Shown: positions 37,601 through 48,527, numbered from the stretch's first letter. The stretch is DNA of 64,000 nt from Bacteroidota bacterium (GCA_016715505.1 JADJZY010000034.1:310001-374000); one strand, 5' to 3'. Numbers and translations are program-made. The notes: generated by a model not told the origin, from the sequence alone.

Positions 37601-37838
37601 CAATATTGGTTAGTTCCGTTTCGGCTACGTTCAGGCAATACATGGCATTGGCCTTGCCTTGGTCATAATAAAAAGACCGAAAATGGGTTGAATCGTAATA
37701 ACTCCAATTGAAAGTTCGGTACTGCACCCTATTCTGTCCAAATTGTTCCCAGGATGCCTGCCCCCAAATTGTTTGGTAGCAGCAACAGGCCAGGAGCATC
37801 ATGCAGAAAAAGAGTTTTGTGGACTTCAGTATGATCAT
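34620..37838 (-). CDS. TolB-like beta-propeller fused to a surface-antigen-type barrel
   Basis: A protein of about 1072 residues. Signal peptide (MIILKSTKLFFCMMLLACCC...). Residues to about 300 look peptidase-MA-like (HFRSFYYDQGKANAMYCLNVAE, PEWFVTGYVSYISDDW). A PD40/TolB-type propeller follows (YSNFALSPSGKDLAYVVKKDGEYSVWIQD, PYLTWSTSGRKLGVLYQ). The C-terminal third consists of barrel strands (FGVRYDRIRIKAQDRYS, LGYGAGLRTRFLGYFIRTDFAWN). In Bacteroidota such genes are often labelled TolB, but they lack Pal partners. ATG 37838 is preferred since the signal peptide starts there. Co-transcribed with the DUF5686 gene. Confidence 0.82.
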   Translation of the reverse strand: MIILKSTKLFFCMMLLACCCYQTIWGQASWEQFGQNRVQYRTFNWSYYDSTHFRSFYYDQGKANAMYCLNVAETELTNIVYVMGGRMTKKLNIILYNSFGDYRQTNIGRQNDQINEANGGKYDVVGDNLPIYFNGDHNHLKKQIRKGIAVVIKNNMLFGDNIKDMVRNSVKMNLPEWFVTGYVSYISDDWTPENQAELESMIIGKSKASFLDLSTKNPILVGHSFWDFVARKYGDNAVSNLLYLTRYRKSVNAALEIVLKKPAKEVFKEWEQEVVFPKMSAGLLSTDSARKILTRIPVKPGASYSNFALSPSGKDLAYVVKKDGEYSVWIQDTRFGKAFLIVEGGIRAAKELEDPNYPYLTWSTSGRKLGVLYQKRNNLNLRIFTNGSRKMENRVIPSRKVERITGFCFNEDENTLIISAIKKGQSDLFRLTIKNNRVEPITQDLFDDKNPIWVQNGVNTGVLFLSNRTTPFLGDNAKSDAFNPQFNLYLYDPAKGTNLQQLSQTNTEILQPIQWGMESFSYLQNEGGSLKRKIVKIQKRQTERDTFQVSDARPFDFNIIKQDYVHQNASIMEVAHHGKEIIIYQTPQYLLQQADDQYGDSIAKQTVLTSDTISTEPQNTDMGYLYQTPFDEDTSSNDFLESVFANTFSRTSRYQLFIGAQQTVKPKKYTTSFNPDFIQTSLDNTLLFTRYQAFGYNGGQFQNQALSGFLTSSLTDVMEDYKITGGMRLSADLRSLDYFLQFDHFRKRTDWGVLYFHSARTNDYDFRDGVAPNWSPYPVKGKVGTDYIQAHLNYPLDILKSIRLSFGVRYDRIRIKAQDRYSIGIEDDLQFWTVSRAEYVFDNTINPMRNIWKGTRAKIFAEYQYKFNEDTKGFYNFGYDARNYTTLYKNVIIASRIAGAHSGGNAKILYFVGGVDNDLNPKFDQNVSIDLTQNYAFQSLATNLRGYRQGARNGNSFMVVNEEIRIPIYQTFFKKPIRSGFIRNLQVVAFADIGSAWKGVLPNSDNIKSPIVIRNQNSPVTVYLENSKYDFGLGYGAGLRTRFLGYFIRTDFAWNIEGAKKPMIHVSLATDF

Positions 37839-38019
37839 GAAAATTAAAGTTACGGTAAAAAATAAATACGGGCGTTTTTCGACCAAAATTGCGGTTTAAA
37901 GTTTAGTTCAGCATGCCGATTCATTCTTCCCGAACGAAGTAAACGCATGAATGTTGTTATTGGAGATAGATTTCTTCTTGTACATATTGTTGATTTCCAT
38001 GTATTCAGGCTTATTTTGA

Positions 38020-38050
38020 TTGTCATACCCCCTACTTTGACTTAGTTTTG
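38020..38050 (+). promoter_or_regulatory. Promoter TTG-N20-TAGTTTTG, five bases from the MBL start
   Basis: TTG (38020-38022), 20 bases, perfect TAGTTTTG (38043-38050), then cgtcc and ATG at 38056. Both elements are consensus, with nearly no leader. Confidence 0.75.
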
Positions 38051-38055
38051 CGTCC

Positions 38056-38691
38056 ATGCATTTGCACTCCTTTACATTCAATCCCTTCTCCGAAAATACG
38101 TATATCCTTTACAATGATGAAAAACAAGCCATCATCATAGACCCCGGAATGTATTTTGAAAATGAATTCAGACAATTTGATCATTTTATCACGGAGCAAG
38201 GATTAGAGCCCATTTTATTGGTGAATACCCATACTCACCTGGATCATATCTTTGGAAATGCCCATGTTGTGCGCAAACATCAAATTCCAATAACCTTTCA
38301 CGAGGCCGACCGACCAGTATTTAATGCCGCCGGTTCTGCTGCTGCGTTGTATGATTTGCCTTTCGAAAAATCGCCCGAGCCCAATTTTTATACCGCCGAA
38401 GGGCAACAAATACAATTAGGCGCAATTTCTTTCGAAGTTATTTTAACACCAGGCCATTCTCCGGGATCCATCTGTTTGTATCATGCTGAGAGCAATACGT
38501 TAATTTCGGGTGATGTCTTATTTCAGATGAGCGTTGGGCGATCGGACCTACCCGGCGGAAATACAAATGATTTATACCAAAGCATCACCGGTAAATTATT
38601 TTCTTTACCAGATGAAACCAAGGTTTATAGCGGACATGGTCCGGTTACAACAATTGGATTTGAAAAAATGAACAATCCTTTTGTTCGATAA
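38056..38691 (+). CDS. Metallo-beta-lactamase-fold hydrolase, glyoxalase II-like
   Basis: An intact 211-residue protein with the metal motif THTHLDH at residues 58-64, a second-shell TPGHSPGSICLY, SGDVLFQMSVGRSDLPGG and the final YSGHGPVTTIG. These are the standard ligands for two metal ions in glyoxalase II-like thioester hydrolases. Substrate is uncertain: hydroxyacylglutathione is unlikely to be the natural one in Bacteroidota. It converges with cvfB. Confidence 0.9.
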   Translation: MHLHSFTFNPFSENTYILYNDEKQAIIIDPGMYFENEFRQFDHFITEQGLEPILLVNTHTHLDHIFGNAHVVRKHQIPITFHEADRPVFNAAGSAAALYDLPFEKSPEPNFYTAEGQQIQLGAISFEVILTPGHSPGSICLYHAESNTLISGDVLFQMSVGRSDLPGGNTNDLYQSITGKLFSLPDETKVYSGHGPVTTIGFEKMNNPFVR

Positions 38692-38703
38692 ATCAATCAC
38701 TCA

Positions 38704-39540
38704 TCAACGAACAAGGTATATACCATCCTCTCTGATTTCGATTTTTTTCATTTTGTATAAAATCCCAATGGAACTTTTAAACGTTTTTTTGCTCATATCC
38801 AACATCTGCTGAATTTCGTCAGGACTGCTTTTGTCATTCAATTTCAGATAAGCTTTTTTGCTAGTTTCCAAAATATCCAAAATTTTCTGGGCGCCTTCTT
38901 CTAACCTTTGTACACCCAACGGCTCCATACTTAAATCAATGCCACCATCCTCTCTGATTTGTTTGATATAAACGGTCAGTCGTTCGCCCAATTTTAAAGT
39001 TCGCCTCAGGTCAGTATGATATACCAACCCTTTATATCGATGATCCAGTATGATATTCCAACCCAATGGGGTCGATTCAAATACAAGACCTTGCATGGCC
39101 TGATTGGGCTCCAGACTCCAGGTATCTTCATCTAAAAATTTATTGAGTTTTGCCGAGGCTACCAGTCGATCGGTTTGATCATCAATATAGAGAAATACGA
39201 TGTAACGGTTACCTTCCTTCATTTTTAGATTTTGTTCGCGGTACGGCACAAACAAATCTTTCTCCAATCCCCAATCTAAAAACGCCCCCTTGTCTGAAAC
39301 GGCTTTAACCTTTAAAGATGCAAACTGATGCAATTGGAAATATGGGCGCAGTGTGGTGGCAATCCAACGATGCTCATAATCCTTGTATACAAATACTTCA
39401 ATCGTTTTACCTACTATAAATCCCGGTTTGATATACTTATTGGGTAACAATACGTCATTTCCTTCCCCGTCGCCCAGATATAAACCCACGCTGGTAGTAC
39501 GTAAAATCTCGAGGTGATTATAACATCCTAATTTTAGCAT
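38704..39540 (-). CDS. cvfB: CvfB-family S1 RNA-binding protein
   Basis: An intact 278-residue protein. It has several S1-like barrels: LEILRTTSVGLYLGDGEGNDVLLP at the N-terminus, a second with SDKGAFLDWGLEKDLFVPYREQ, and a third with LGWNIILDHRYKGLVYHTD. A C-terminal winged helix (SPDEIQQMLDMSKKTFKSSIGILYKM) closes it. This order is that of CvfB, an RNA-binding regulator of virulence in staphylococci; in Bacteroidota its role is unknown. Confidence 0.9.
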   Translation of the reverse strand: MLKLGCYNHLEILRTTSVGLYLGDGEGNDVLLPNKYIKPGFIVGKTIEVFVYKDYEHRWIATTLRPYFQLHQFASLKVKAVSDKGAFLDWGLEKDLFVPYREQNLKMKEGNRYIVFLYIDDQTDRLVASAKLNKFLDEDTWSLEPNQAMQGLVFESTPLGWNIILDHRYKGLVYHTDLRRTLKLGERLTVYIKQIREDGGIDLSMEPLGVQRLEEGAQKILDILETSKKAYLKLNDKSSPDEIQQMLDMSKKTFKSSIGILYKMKKIEIREDGIYLVR

Positions 39541-39544
39541 GCTG

Positions 39545-39575
39545 TAAAGTTATATCGAATATGTATATAGTCCAA
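39545..39575 (-). promoter_or_regulatory. Promoter TTG-N20-TAACTTTA, four bases from the cvfB start
   Basis: On the minus strand TTG (39575-39573), 20 bases, TAACTTTA (39552-39545; one mismatch at the last base), then CAGC and the ATG at 39540. Predicted leaderless. Confidence 0.6.
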
Positions 39576-39861
39576 TCTTCGTTTTGGTGGATATGATTAT
39601 TTTCAAGTGATACCTGCATTACGGTTGTAAAATATTAAACCCAAATTTTGGCGTGGTACAATTTGCCTCAGACGCTTCGGTCTGGGTTTACCCCCCTATC
39701 ATTTCAGGACTTTGTTTAACAAACTTCGTTTCGTCGACCTTATGAACTGTTTTGCAGCCTCTCGTCCAAAAGTGGATACAAAATCTGGGGTGGCGGATTA
39801 ATATGGATAAACCTAAGATTTTTAATTGATCATACTACATTAGGATTTCAACCTAAAATTC
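39576..39861. other. Intergenic, one small hairpin
   Basis: No gene is supported. CAGAC-GCTTCG-GTCTG near 39669-39684 can form a five-pair hairpin. The remainder is plain AT-rich sequence between the cvfB promoter and the terminator of the T9SS giant. Confidence 0.45.
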
Positions 39862-39890
39862 ATATCGGGTCACCTACGGTGACCCGATAT
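39862..39890 (-). terminator. Strong perfect hairpin after the T9SS giant
   Basis: ATATCGGGTCACC (39862-39874) and GGTGACCCGATAT (39878-39890) are perfectly complementary over 13 pairs with a three-base loop. It begins about 12 bases after the last stop considered for the T9SS giant. The T tail in the direction of transcription is modest (GAATTTT), so this is a probable but not classic terminator. Confidence 0.6.
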
Positions 39891-39901
39891 AAAAAATTCA
39901 A

Positions 39902-42900
39902 TTAAGAACTAATGAGATTATGACGAATAGCCAACCTTTCTGAATACTTCATACCCGCATATCTGCTAAGGGTATAGATATAATTTGCCATTTGCAAATA
40001 TTTCTAGTATCCCAAAATGCTGTTTAAGATCGGAATCGAAATTCATTGATAAATAGGTTTCCTGTCATATCAGATATTTGAATGAACGAAAGAACTATTT
40101 GGGGTTATCTACAACTGGAAAACAACGTATTCAGCTGCGGGGATTTGGGAAAACAGTGATTCCATATTCAGAACTTTGGCTAAAGAATGGATCGCTGGCG
40201 ATTGAGTACCTTCAAATGCAGGCTCTTCTGCATAACAAATATTATAGAAAAAACAAAGAGGACCTCTAGCCAAACTACGAGCCAAATTAGGTTCTGGGTG
40301 ATCTCCTATCGCTTTTAAAGTTTCTATTTCAGTTGGTGTTAAAACAATTTTTTGTTGTTCAACTGAGATTTTCTTGGATTGATATAAGTCTCGTATAAAT
40401 TATGTCTCCAGGTGGGTTCCTTCCAAAAGGATATTGACCGGAATATCGTTCAAAATCATCTCAGCTTGAACATAGTCAGATTTTGATAATAATATTCTAC
40501 GAGCTTATAAGCATTTGTTTGCGAAGGCAGTTTCTGCATCCAATATAGAATTTGAGCCTCATTATAGAAAATGTTACCTGTGCGTAATATAAACAATATT
40601 TGATTTTTAATTCTACTCAAAACCGACTTATTCATGCTTATTGCATTTTCCAAGGTTGTACGCGGTGTAATGCCCTGCCATGAATTGCGAATAATATTTG
40701 TTAAATAAGCGGGAACAGGAGTCGGTATATCATTTTCTAAAAACGTTATAAAGCGCTCACTTCTGGAGGCATCCGGATTAGCTGCAATAATTTCTATTAG
40801 TATAGAATGAGGCAATATCCCTTCTTTGCGGGATTGACCAATCTTGTTTCTGAAACATAAGGAGAACGATTCAACATTTCTTGACGTAAAATCATCACTT
40901 CGCTACTTGTGCTTTGTTCAATCATCTCTAAAGTACTTGGGGTATTCCCATTATCAATTAATAAATCAACGCAGTTTCCAATGTCTGCAGTTGGTTTCTT
41001 TATTATTATACTTGTTTTGCCAAACTATCAAACTCTCCTTGTGTTAGATTGCCTTGTTTTGCTGCTTGGGGCAAAGCATCTTGACAAACCAATTCAGTAA
41101 CAAATTCAGTCCCTTGAACATTTACCACCCAGCTTGTGGAACCGGGCACGAAAGGATCGTTTATTGCTCCGGGTACCAAAACAATAATGGTCAACCGGTT
41201 CCTTCAGAACCAGGCCAATGCCGCCAATCAACCACACCGGAAGTTTTGCAAACATATTCGCGGCTGATGGAGGCGTAGTGCCAACGGAAATGTGGTGCTA
41301 CACTTTGTACTTTGAACATACCATAAATATTAAAATCGTAATTCTTGTTGCTGACATTAATATTTTCAAGATAATTTAACCCTTTGTTGCCACCTGGTAC
41401 TGTACCACAAGCACCTTTGGCATAATTACCAATTTCAAGTAAAGCGTAAGTGTTCATTTCGATTTCTTCATCATTTCCTCCCGTATTTTCTGCAATGGTT
41501 CCTGTACGATAGGGGGTACCTATTCCGCCAAAGCCCGGATAAGGATTTGCAATACCCTCATGCCGATTTTCACAGTAAATAAAATTGGAAGAGGCCGAAA
41601 GTTTGGCTCCATGTGTAAGAAAACTAAAATTATTCGTAAGAGGTACATCCTGAAGCTTGCCTATCGTAAATCTGTTATTTTTGATGATAAATGATTCAAC
41701 ACTGTTATAGTTGATACCAAATTGATTCTCGATAAAATTAGAAAGAGTAATAGTTGGGGGCATAGGTATATTTTGAATTCCCAAACCAAAAAGAGATGAT
41801 TCTACACCCATGAAAAAACCTTTAAACTGACAATCAATTACATCATAAGATGCATCTAGCGTCAATAAAGCCTTTTGGTGATTATTTGTTAAATCAGCAA
41901 GGTTCTCAAATTCGCATCTTTGAATCCTAAGACCCTGACACCCCACATAGAAATGTTCGCGTAAAAAGTTTGACGTGTGGCACTATTTATTTCAAAATGA
42001 CAACCATTGAAATAACTTAAATCCGGTGCCGGATTCCCAATGGCATCAATATTATAATATTGAATAAATGCGGAACTCCGGTGGTTATTAATGAATTGAG
42101 TGATATTTGCCTGAATGATACCTCCTGCGTTATTATTGCTGCTTCCACCAAAATTCGAAAAGGCTTCTTCCGCGTGTTCATGACCGCTTCATTCAGGAAA
42201 GCGATTCCAGATTGATATCGAGGTCCATTCACACCTAAATGTCTTGCCGAAATTTTGCATCGCTTTCAGCTACAATCCCATACCAGTTTCTGCATGAGTT
42301 GGTAATTTTTGCACCATTTACATGGCTTCTCCTTTTCAATATATATTGCTCCCATAAAAGGCATATTGATATTGGTGTTAGAATTAAATCCAGTGCGCAC
42401 ACCATTTATAGTTAAGGTATTTCCTGATTTAATACGGATACTGCCTTCTAAATATTGATTCGTATTAACTAATGGGTTAGTACTTCCCCACGTTTGGTCT
42501 GAATTAATTTCAGTAGTTACACCCATGATGGAATTGGACATATATAAATCAGTTTCCCAAATTCCTCTGCCATATGTAGCAGCAACAAGTTTGCCTCTAC
42601 AATAGTCTATTTCTAAATCATTGGTAAGCATATTAGGAATAACTCCACCACCAAGTGCATCATTAAACTTCACCCAACATCCATTTACCGGTGTATTGGG
42701 CAATGTCTTGTCCCAGCGATACACCCCATCATCTGTAGCTGCATATAGAATATCATCTGAGCCTTTTTGATAAACGATACTTGCTACAGCCATTTCAGAT
42801 AAACCCCTACTCATATCTGTCCAAGTTACCGTATTGGTACCATTATTAAATTGACCTTCAAGTACCCGATCCACACCCGGATTCATATAATTTAAATGAC

Positions 42901-45065
42901 CCAAACTTAGATAAAACAAATCCTCATTCTTGTCATTCACGGCAACATCCGTTAATACAAAATTTCCCGGATAAACTTGAGGAGGTGTATGCTTTTTCCA
43001 ACTTGGGTTATCATCTCTTACATAAAAACGTTCTTGATGTATTGTTGGAGGGTTATCTGTTTCATCTCCAAATCGGCGCCGTATGCCATAATATTGCCTT
43101 TTGGTGCCGGCGATACTAAAGGTTTTGCAATTGTTCATTTTTGCTAATTGATTTGCCAAATCCCCCGTTGAAGTTTGAATAATCCAGGATCGTAAGCATC
43201 GGGTTGAGATTCAAACATATTTTATTGCCTGAATACATTTTATCCCCTCTGAATTGCCGGGGTATAGGAAAGGTCTGGGATTATCGATTGGTGTGACAAA
43301 ATTTGGCATATTACTGGTAAATGAAGATGTGTTCGTAACATTGCTATTGTTATGATCACTCTTATACCAACCGCCATCATCATGTGACAATAATGTTTGA
43401 TTATTATAATCAGTTCGTTTGTCGTAGATTGCATCATAGGCATCTGCTGCTTGAATCAGGTCCCACGTACCTGAACTATTGGTTGCTAAAACACCGGTAT
43501 GAAAAGTACCTGCCGCTTTTTTTTCACCACCTGTACTTACTCCTGCATCATACACCTCTGCTGCAATTAAGTCGCCATTCATGCCATTAAATGTGTTGCC
43601 TACAGATTTGGTAATACCTCCATCGGTAGCCCAAACAATCACATCATCAGCACCGCGATTGAGTGGATTAAGGGATGACGATACAAAGTGGAAATCTCGA
43701 ATATCGGGATGCATATCTGCGGTAATCGCATAATTAGTTAAATCTGTTACTGTCCAAACCCCATTAGGCTGTTTAACTACTCGTTGCGGCACGGTATTAG
43801 CCACATATATCACATTAGGATCTGAAGGAGAAAATAAAAATTTCATCATTTGATCATTTTGGTTAAACGCAGAAAAAGAATTGCATATTTGCGAGTAGGC
43901 CCCTGTGATCAAATCATATTCGATCAAAACAAAATACGAATATTGGAAAGAAGTATAAATACCGGGATCCGAGGAGGCCATGATATAGAGTTTACCTGCG
44001 TGGTAACTTGTTTCAAAGGTTAATGCGGGTACAAAAAATAAGGGGAATCCAAAGTTTAAATTCCCCATTATTTGGGAAGTGGTAATGATATTGGTGATAA
44101 TATTCCCAAAATCATCATATTCAATTTCAAGCACAAATGCTGGATTCGTAGCAGGCCTAAGAATTATAAGTTCCCACATATAACTTACCCGCATCGGTAT
44201 TAAGGTCAAAGTTCGCAATGCTTTCATCCAGTCGTTTGAAGGCAAGGCGTTACTTTTCCCAAGCCCCTCCTTCAATCTTTTTGTATAAATCATTTTGGTA
44301 TGTGGCAAAAACAATCGTCTTGAAGTATTGTTTCAAAATTTTTAAAAGGGCAAATTCTATTTCCTTAAATGCCGTAAAGGCATCAACGTCCCCATTTAAT
44401 TCCAATGTCCAGGTATCTCCTCGATCGACGCTATGCCAAACCCCCTGTCCGTATCGCCAGGCATTTACATAATCGCGATGTCCGCCAATACCTTCCAAAT
44501 AAGTGGCCAAATACATTTCATCGTTATCGAAAGGGTTAACTGCAATTTTACTCGCACCAATGGTTCCGGAAGACAAAAAAACATCACTCACACAATTCCA
44601 ATGTTGTCCACCATCACGGGTTTTCCATAGTCCACTATTTTCGAAACATGCAATGATGTGGTCAACGTCATCAGGATCAACCCAAACATCCAAAGCCACT
44701 CCCTGAATCATCAGCTCTGATTTTGGGCCAATATTTTCAAATTACCATTAAAAGTTCCCGCACCAATTTATTATTACGATCCTGTATTAAATAATCCTTT
44801 GGTGGCCATTGCATATTTTTCGTTTTGGATCACTCACCCCATAGGGTATCCGTTCCTTAAAACTCATAATCTTTTTGAAGTTGATTATCCTGTTCGATTT
44901 CTTGGAAGGATAAAAGATTTAAGTTTGATATAAAAACCGAATGTATGCTTGTCCTGGATCTGTGGCATTGGGAATAGAATCGGGGTTAAAAGCAAAATGC
45001 ATAAATTGAGCATTGCCAAACTGCATAGCGCATAAAAGCGCTGCTGTTAAAAGAATTGTTTTCAT
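39902..45065 (-). pseudogene. Giant T9SS-secreted propeller/beta-helix protein, heavily frameshifted
   Basis: About 5.16 kb on the minus strand hold one gene of roughly 1700 codons broken by about ten indels. It begins MKTILLTAALLCAMQFGNAQ (signal peptide, ATG 45065). Segments 44711-42266 form a BNR/sortilin-like propeller (SGLWKTRDGGQHWNC, HSVDRGDTWTLELNG, DVIVWATDGGITKSV, DDILYAATDDGVYRW). 42232-41191 look like a right-handed parallel beta-helix (FIIKNNRFTIG, IQRCEFENL). 40815-40456 is a helical segment. Near 40175 the T9SS sorting domain appears (YGITVFPNP, then AAEYVVFQL after one extra C). The end near 39902-39920 is uncertain. Intact function is likely if the indels are errors. Confidence 0.75.
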
Positions 45066-45178
45066 AATAATTGTTTTGATTTAAAAGAATTACATATTAT
45101 TTCTTTTGTTAGATATACTTTTTGTCCAATAATGGAGTTTGGTTCAAGGCTTGATTTCGTTTGGACATTGCCGGTATT

Positions 45179-46783
45179 CCTAAGTTTTATTACTTTTTGA
45201 AGACTTTTTGTGGGCCTTTCATCATTTCCGTAATACATGCCGGGGGCCATGCTTCGGTATTGATGCGGTTTATTTGCCTTTTATGGTCCCCTTGCAAATA
45301 CTATTTCCATTGACCTCAAACTTGAATCTTCGTTGAACCCATTGCCATTTGTCTGCCAATTCAATCATTTCATTTTTGGCCGGATTGGGGATAAATTTTT
45401 GCACCAATATGGTCTTTATCGGTTTTGTACTTGTAAGGTGACTCATCCAAAGTCATCATCATAAGAATATATTGCCTTGCCGCTTTTAAATTATTGTTAG
45501 AGTCGGTACTATTTACGATGCAGCCAATTTTATGGTCATTGACAAAAAGACTCCAAGGATAATCCTGTCCTTTCCCAAATTCCGTGGGAAGCGACCAAAT
45601 TACAATTGCTTTGTCAACCTTACAATCGTGTGTGGGAGCCCCACAGAAATATTTTTTGTTCTACATCTCCACCTCTTCTTGTCTCCCCTATGATATACTT
45701 ATGATTCTTAAAAAAATGGCGCATCCCCAATGTTACAATCATCCAAAGTCCACCAAGTTAATTGGCCCAAAGGCTGCCATAGTGGATATCCTTCCCGCTC
45801 GAATCTATTTTATATACGTACCATATTATCCCTCCTATTTTGAGGTAGATAATTCATCGAAGTCATATATACCAGTTCATTCTCGGCCGTGTCAACAAAC
45901 CCACATAAATAAACAAGCTGATTTGCGGTATCGCATTGTAGTTTAATCTGATTATCCCATCGGGAGGTACCAAAACGCTTTTTTACCAAATCAACTCCGT
46001 TACTATCTACGATATGAATCATATTGTCGATTTCACCTAAGCTGCGAACCCAACATTTCCGGATTTGCCAGACAATGTTAAATAACTCCCCCATAGCCAA
46101 CTTATTCGGGTTTTAGCCCATTTTTAACCGGGCCTATATTCTCTTCATCTTTCCTCTCAATACCCGTATCCATTGTTTATTAAATGCTCGGTATCATATT
46201 TATAAAACCAAACATACTGCATTTAAAAACCAAAAACTCGGATGTGTAAAATCATAACCTCTCCTTATTAGTCATTTCCTGCCTTATAAATCCATGCCAT
46301 CCGGGCCCAATGTCTAAATCTGTCATACTTTCCATTCCCCCCCAAGGTCTTACCCTTGATAATCTGGCCTGTTCGTTAACTTCTACCATCCATATTTCCT
46401 GCGCCTATAGGTATGCCCGCCAAACATCCCCATCATTGCTACTGGTCTACCGGCCAGGGTAAAATTGCCATTCAGCAATTCCCGAATAAGTTGCAACTCA
46501 TTCATTGTCTGTACCCCCAAAATACTTGGTCCACAGTATCCATCTGCTGATTAAACTTAATAAAGTGGCATCTATAGCCCCCTACCTGCCCTACACTTGA
46601 CCTACACCACATCTCATTGCTTTTGGTAGTAATGGCCGTCGATATAACCGTCCACTTGTCGTTAGAGTATCTTTTTGGATGGCAGAATTTTTTGAAATAA
46701 AAACTATGCTTTAAATCGGGTTGGGCAAAGGCCCCAGTGCAGCCTACAAAAAACAAAAAAAGCAAATAACAAAATGGTTTCAT
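45179..46783 (-). pseudogene. T9SS-sorted protein, tandem copy C (many indels, stop lost)
   Basis: The third copy of the family. It starts MKPFCYLLFLFFVGCTGAFAQPDLKHSF and is recognisable to the end, but the frame changes many times. Compared with copy A it shows scattered one-base deletions and some insertions. The final KVIKL lacks its stop: CTT-TAG has become CTT-AGG by loss of one T, so the frame runs on toward 45062. These differences look like unpolished sequence rather than selection. Confidence 0.75.
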
Positions 46784-46858
46784 AATCAATGTTTGTATAA
46801 AATTAAGATTAAAAATTTGCCCTTGGGCGGTAAAATTCCAGTGGCCTACAATCATCCA

Positions 46859-48452
46859 TTAAAGTTTTATTACTTTTTGAATTACTTTTTGAGGGCCTTG
46901 AACAATTTCCACATAATACAGACCGGGGGGCCAGTTTGCGGTAGCTATGTGGCAGCTAAGATGTTTAGTACGTGAGGTATAGATCTTGGTTCCGCTGGCC
47001 TGATAAATTGTGATGGTTATTTGTTCAGACCTCCATGGCTCTTCCAATTCAATATACAATTCCTCGCTGGCAGGATTTGGATAAAGCTTTACCGAAAAGG
47101 CTTCCTTTACTGTTTGGCAAGAAAAACCAAAGGGTGTTTCTTCCAGCGTCATCATGATATAGACATAATTGTTGTTGGCGCATTTCAAATTATTATTGGT
47201 ATCCACACTCTCCACTATACATCCTATTTTATTGTCATTGACAAATAGACTAAAAGGATATTGCTACCTCGCCCGTTCACAGTATAGGAGGCTACCAAAT
47301 TACAATTGCTGTCTATCTTGCCAATCCAGACATTGTCGAGTCCCGGTGAAATATTTTGTTCCACATCCCCGCCACTCCCATTGATCTCACCTATGATATA
47401 CATATGATTTCTAAAAAATAAGGCATCCCATAATACACAAACACCTTCAGGCCACCCTTGGTTAATTGGCCCATAGGCTTTGCCATAGTGGATATGTCCG
47501 CTTGAGTCAATTTTTGTAGGTAAACATATTGTCCATGTGGTTTTGGGGTAAATAATTCTAGAGGTCTATAGGTCAATTCGTTTTCCGCCGTATCAACATA
47601 ACCGCTGATATGAAAATACCTGATTGGCCGCATCACATTGAAGTTTAACCGGTTGCATCCCAACGCGAAGTGCCGTAACGTTTCTTTACGATATCTATTC
47701 CATTACTATCAGAATTGAAACATATTATCCATTTCACCCAAAGCTTGTGAACCCAACATGTCGGTATTGGTGGAAACAGTATAATAACTCACGGCCAATT
47801 TATTGGCGCTTACCTCGAGCAAAATTTTCTTCATCATCTCCGCTCAGTACCTGATCCTGCTTATTAAATGCGGTGTCATATTTAGCAAACCAAACATCTG
47901 CATTTAAAAACCAAAACTCAGTGTAAAATCATAATCCGCCGCATTCGTCATTCCTGCCATATAAATCATGCCATCCGGGCCTATATCTAAATCCTGTATC
48001 ATACTCCCATTGCCTCCCCCAAGGTCTTACCTTGATAATCTGACCTTGGGTTGTAACTACCATCCATATTTCGCGCACTATGGGTATGTCCCCACCAAAC
48101 ATCTCCATCATTACACTTTAGGGTTCCCGCAACGGCAATTGCCATTGGGTAATTCTCGGATAAATTCCAAATCATCAAAATCTGTCCCTCCAAAATAGGT
48201 GTCCAAGCGTATCCAGCTGTTGATTAAACTTGATAAAAAATAGCATCGCGTGCAGTGCCAACCATAAACAGACCCAAGACCGTACATCCATTGTTTTGGG
48301 TTGTAATGCGCTCGCCGATAAAATCTTCCACTTCCAGTAAGAGTGTCTTTTGGATGGCGAATTTTTTTGAAAAAAAACTATGCTTTAAATCGGGTTGGGC
48401 ATAGGCCTTAATGCAGACTACAAAAAAAAAGCAAATAACAAAATGGTTTCAT
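46859..48452 (-). pseudogene. T9SS-sorted protein, tandem copy B (many indels)
   Basis: The second copy of the family. It has the same start (MKPFCYLLF), the same order of segments (GDVWWGHTHSA, DNMF-like, HIHYGKAYG) and a diverged but intact C-terminus of 118 residues. That C-terminus includes VKLYPNPASEELYIELEEPW and ends VIQKVIKL-stop. The C-terminal part differs from A by many amino-acid changes (QITITIYQASGTKIYTSRTKH), so B is an older paralogue, not just a bad copy of A. The indels interrupt most of the N-terminal half. Confidence 0.78.
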
Positions 48453-48527
48453 AATCAATGTTTGTATAAAATTAAGATTAAAAATTTGCCCTTTGGCGGT
48501 AAAATTCCAGTGGCCTACAATCATCCA

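Noticed and set aside
40078..40269. Plus-strand 63-codon ORF
   Set aside because: It is antisense to the sorting-domain region of the T9SS giant, which is recognisable as VFPNP and AAEYVVFQL on the minus strand.
45179..48452. True pseudogenisation of copies B and C
   Set aside because: Indels are spread evenly, mostly single bases and at repeats, while substitutions keep amino-acid sense where frames hold; this suggests error, though real decay cannot be excluded.
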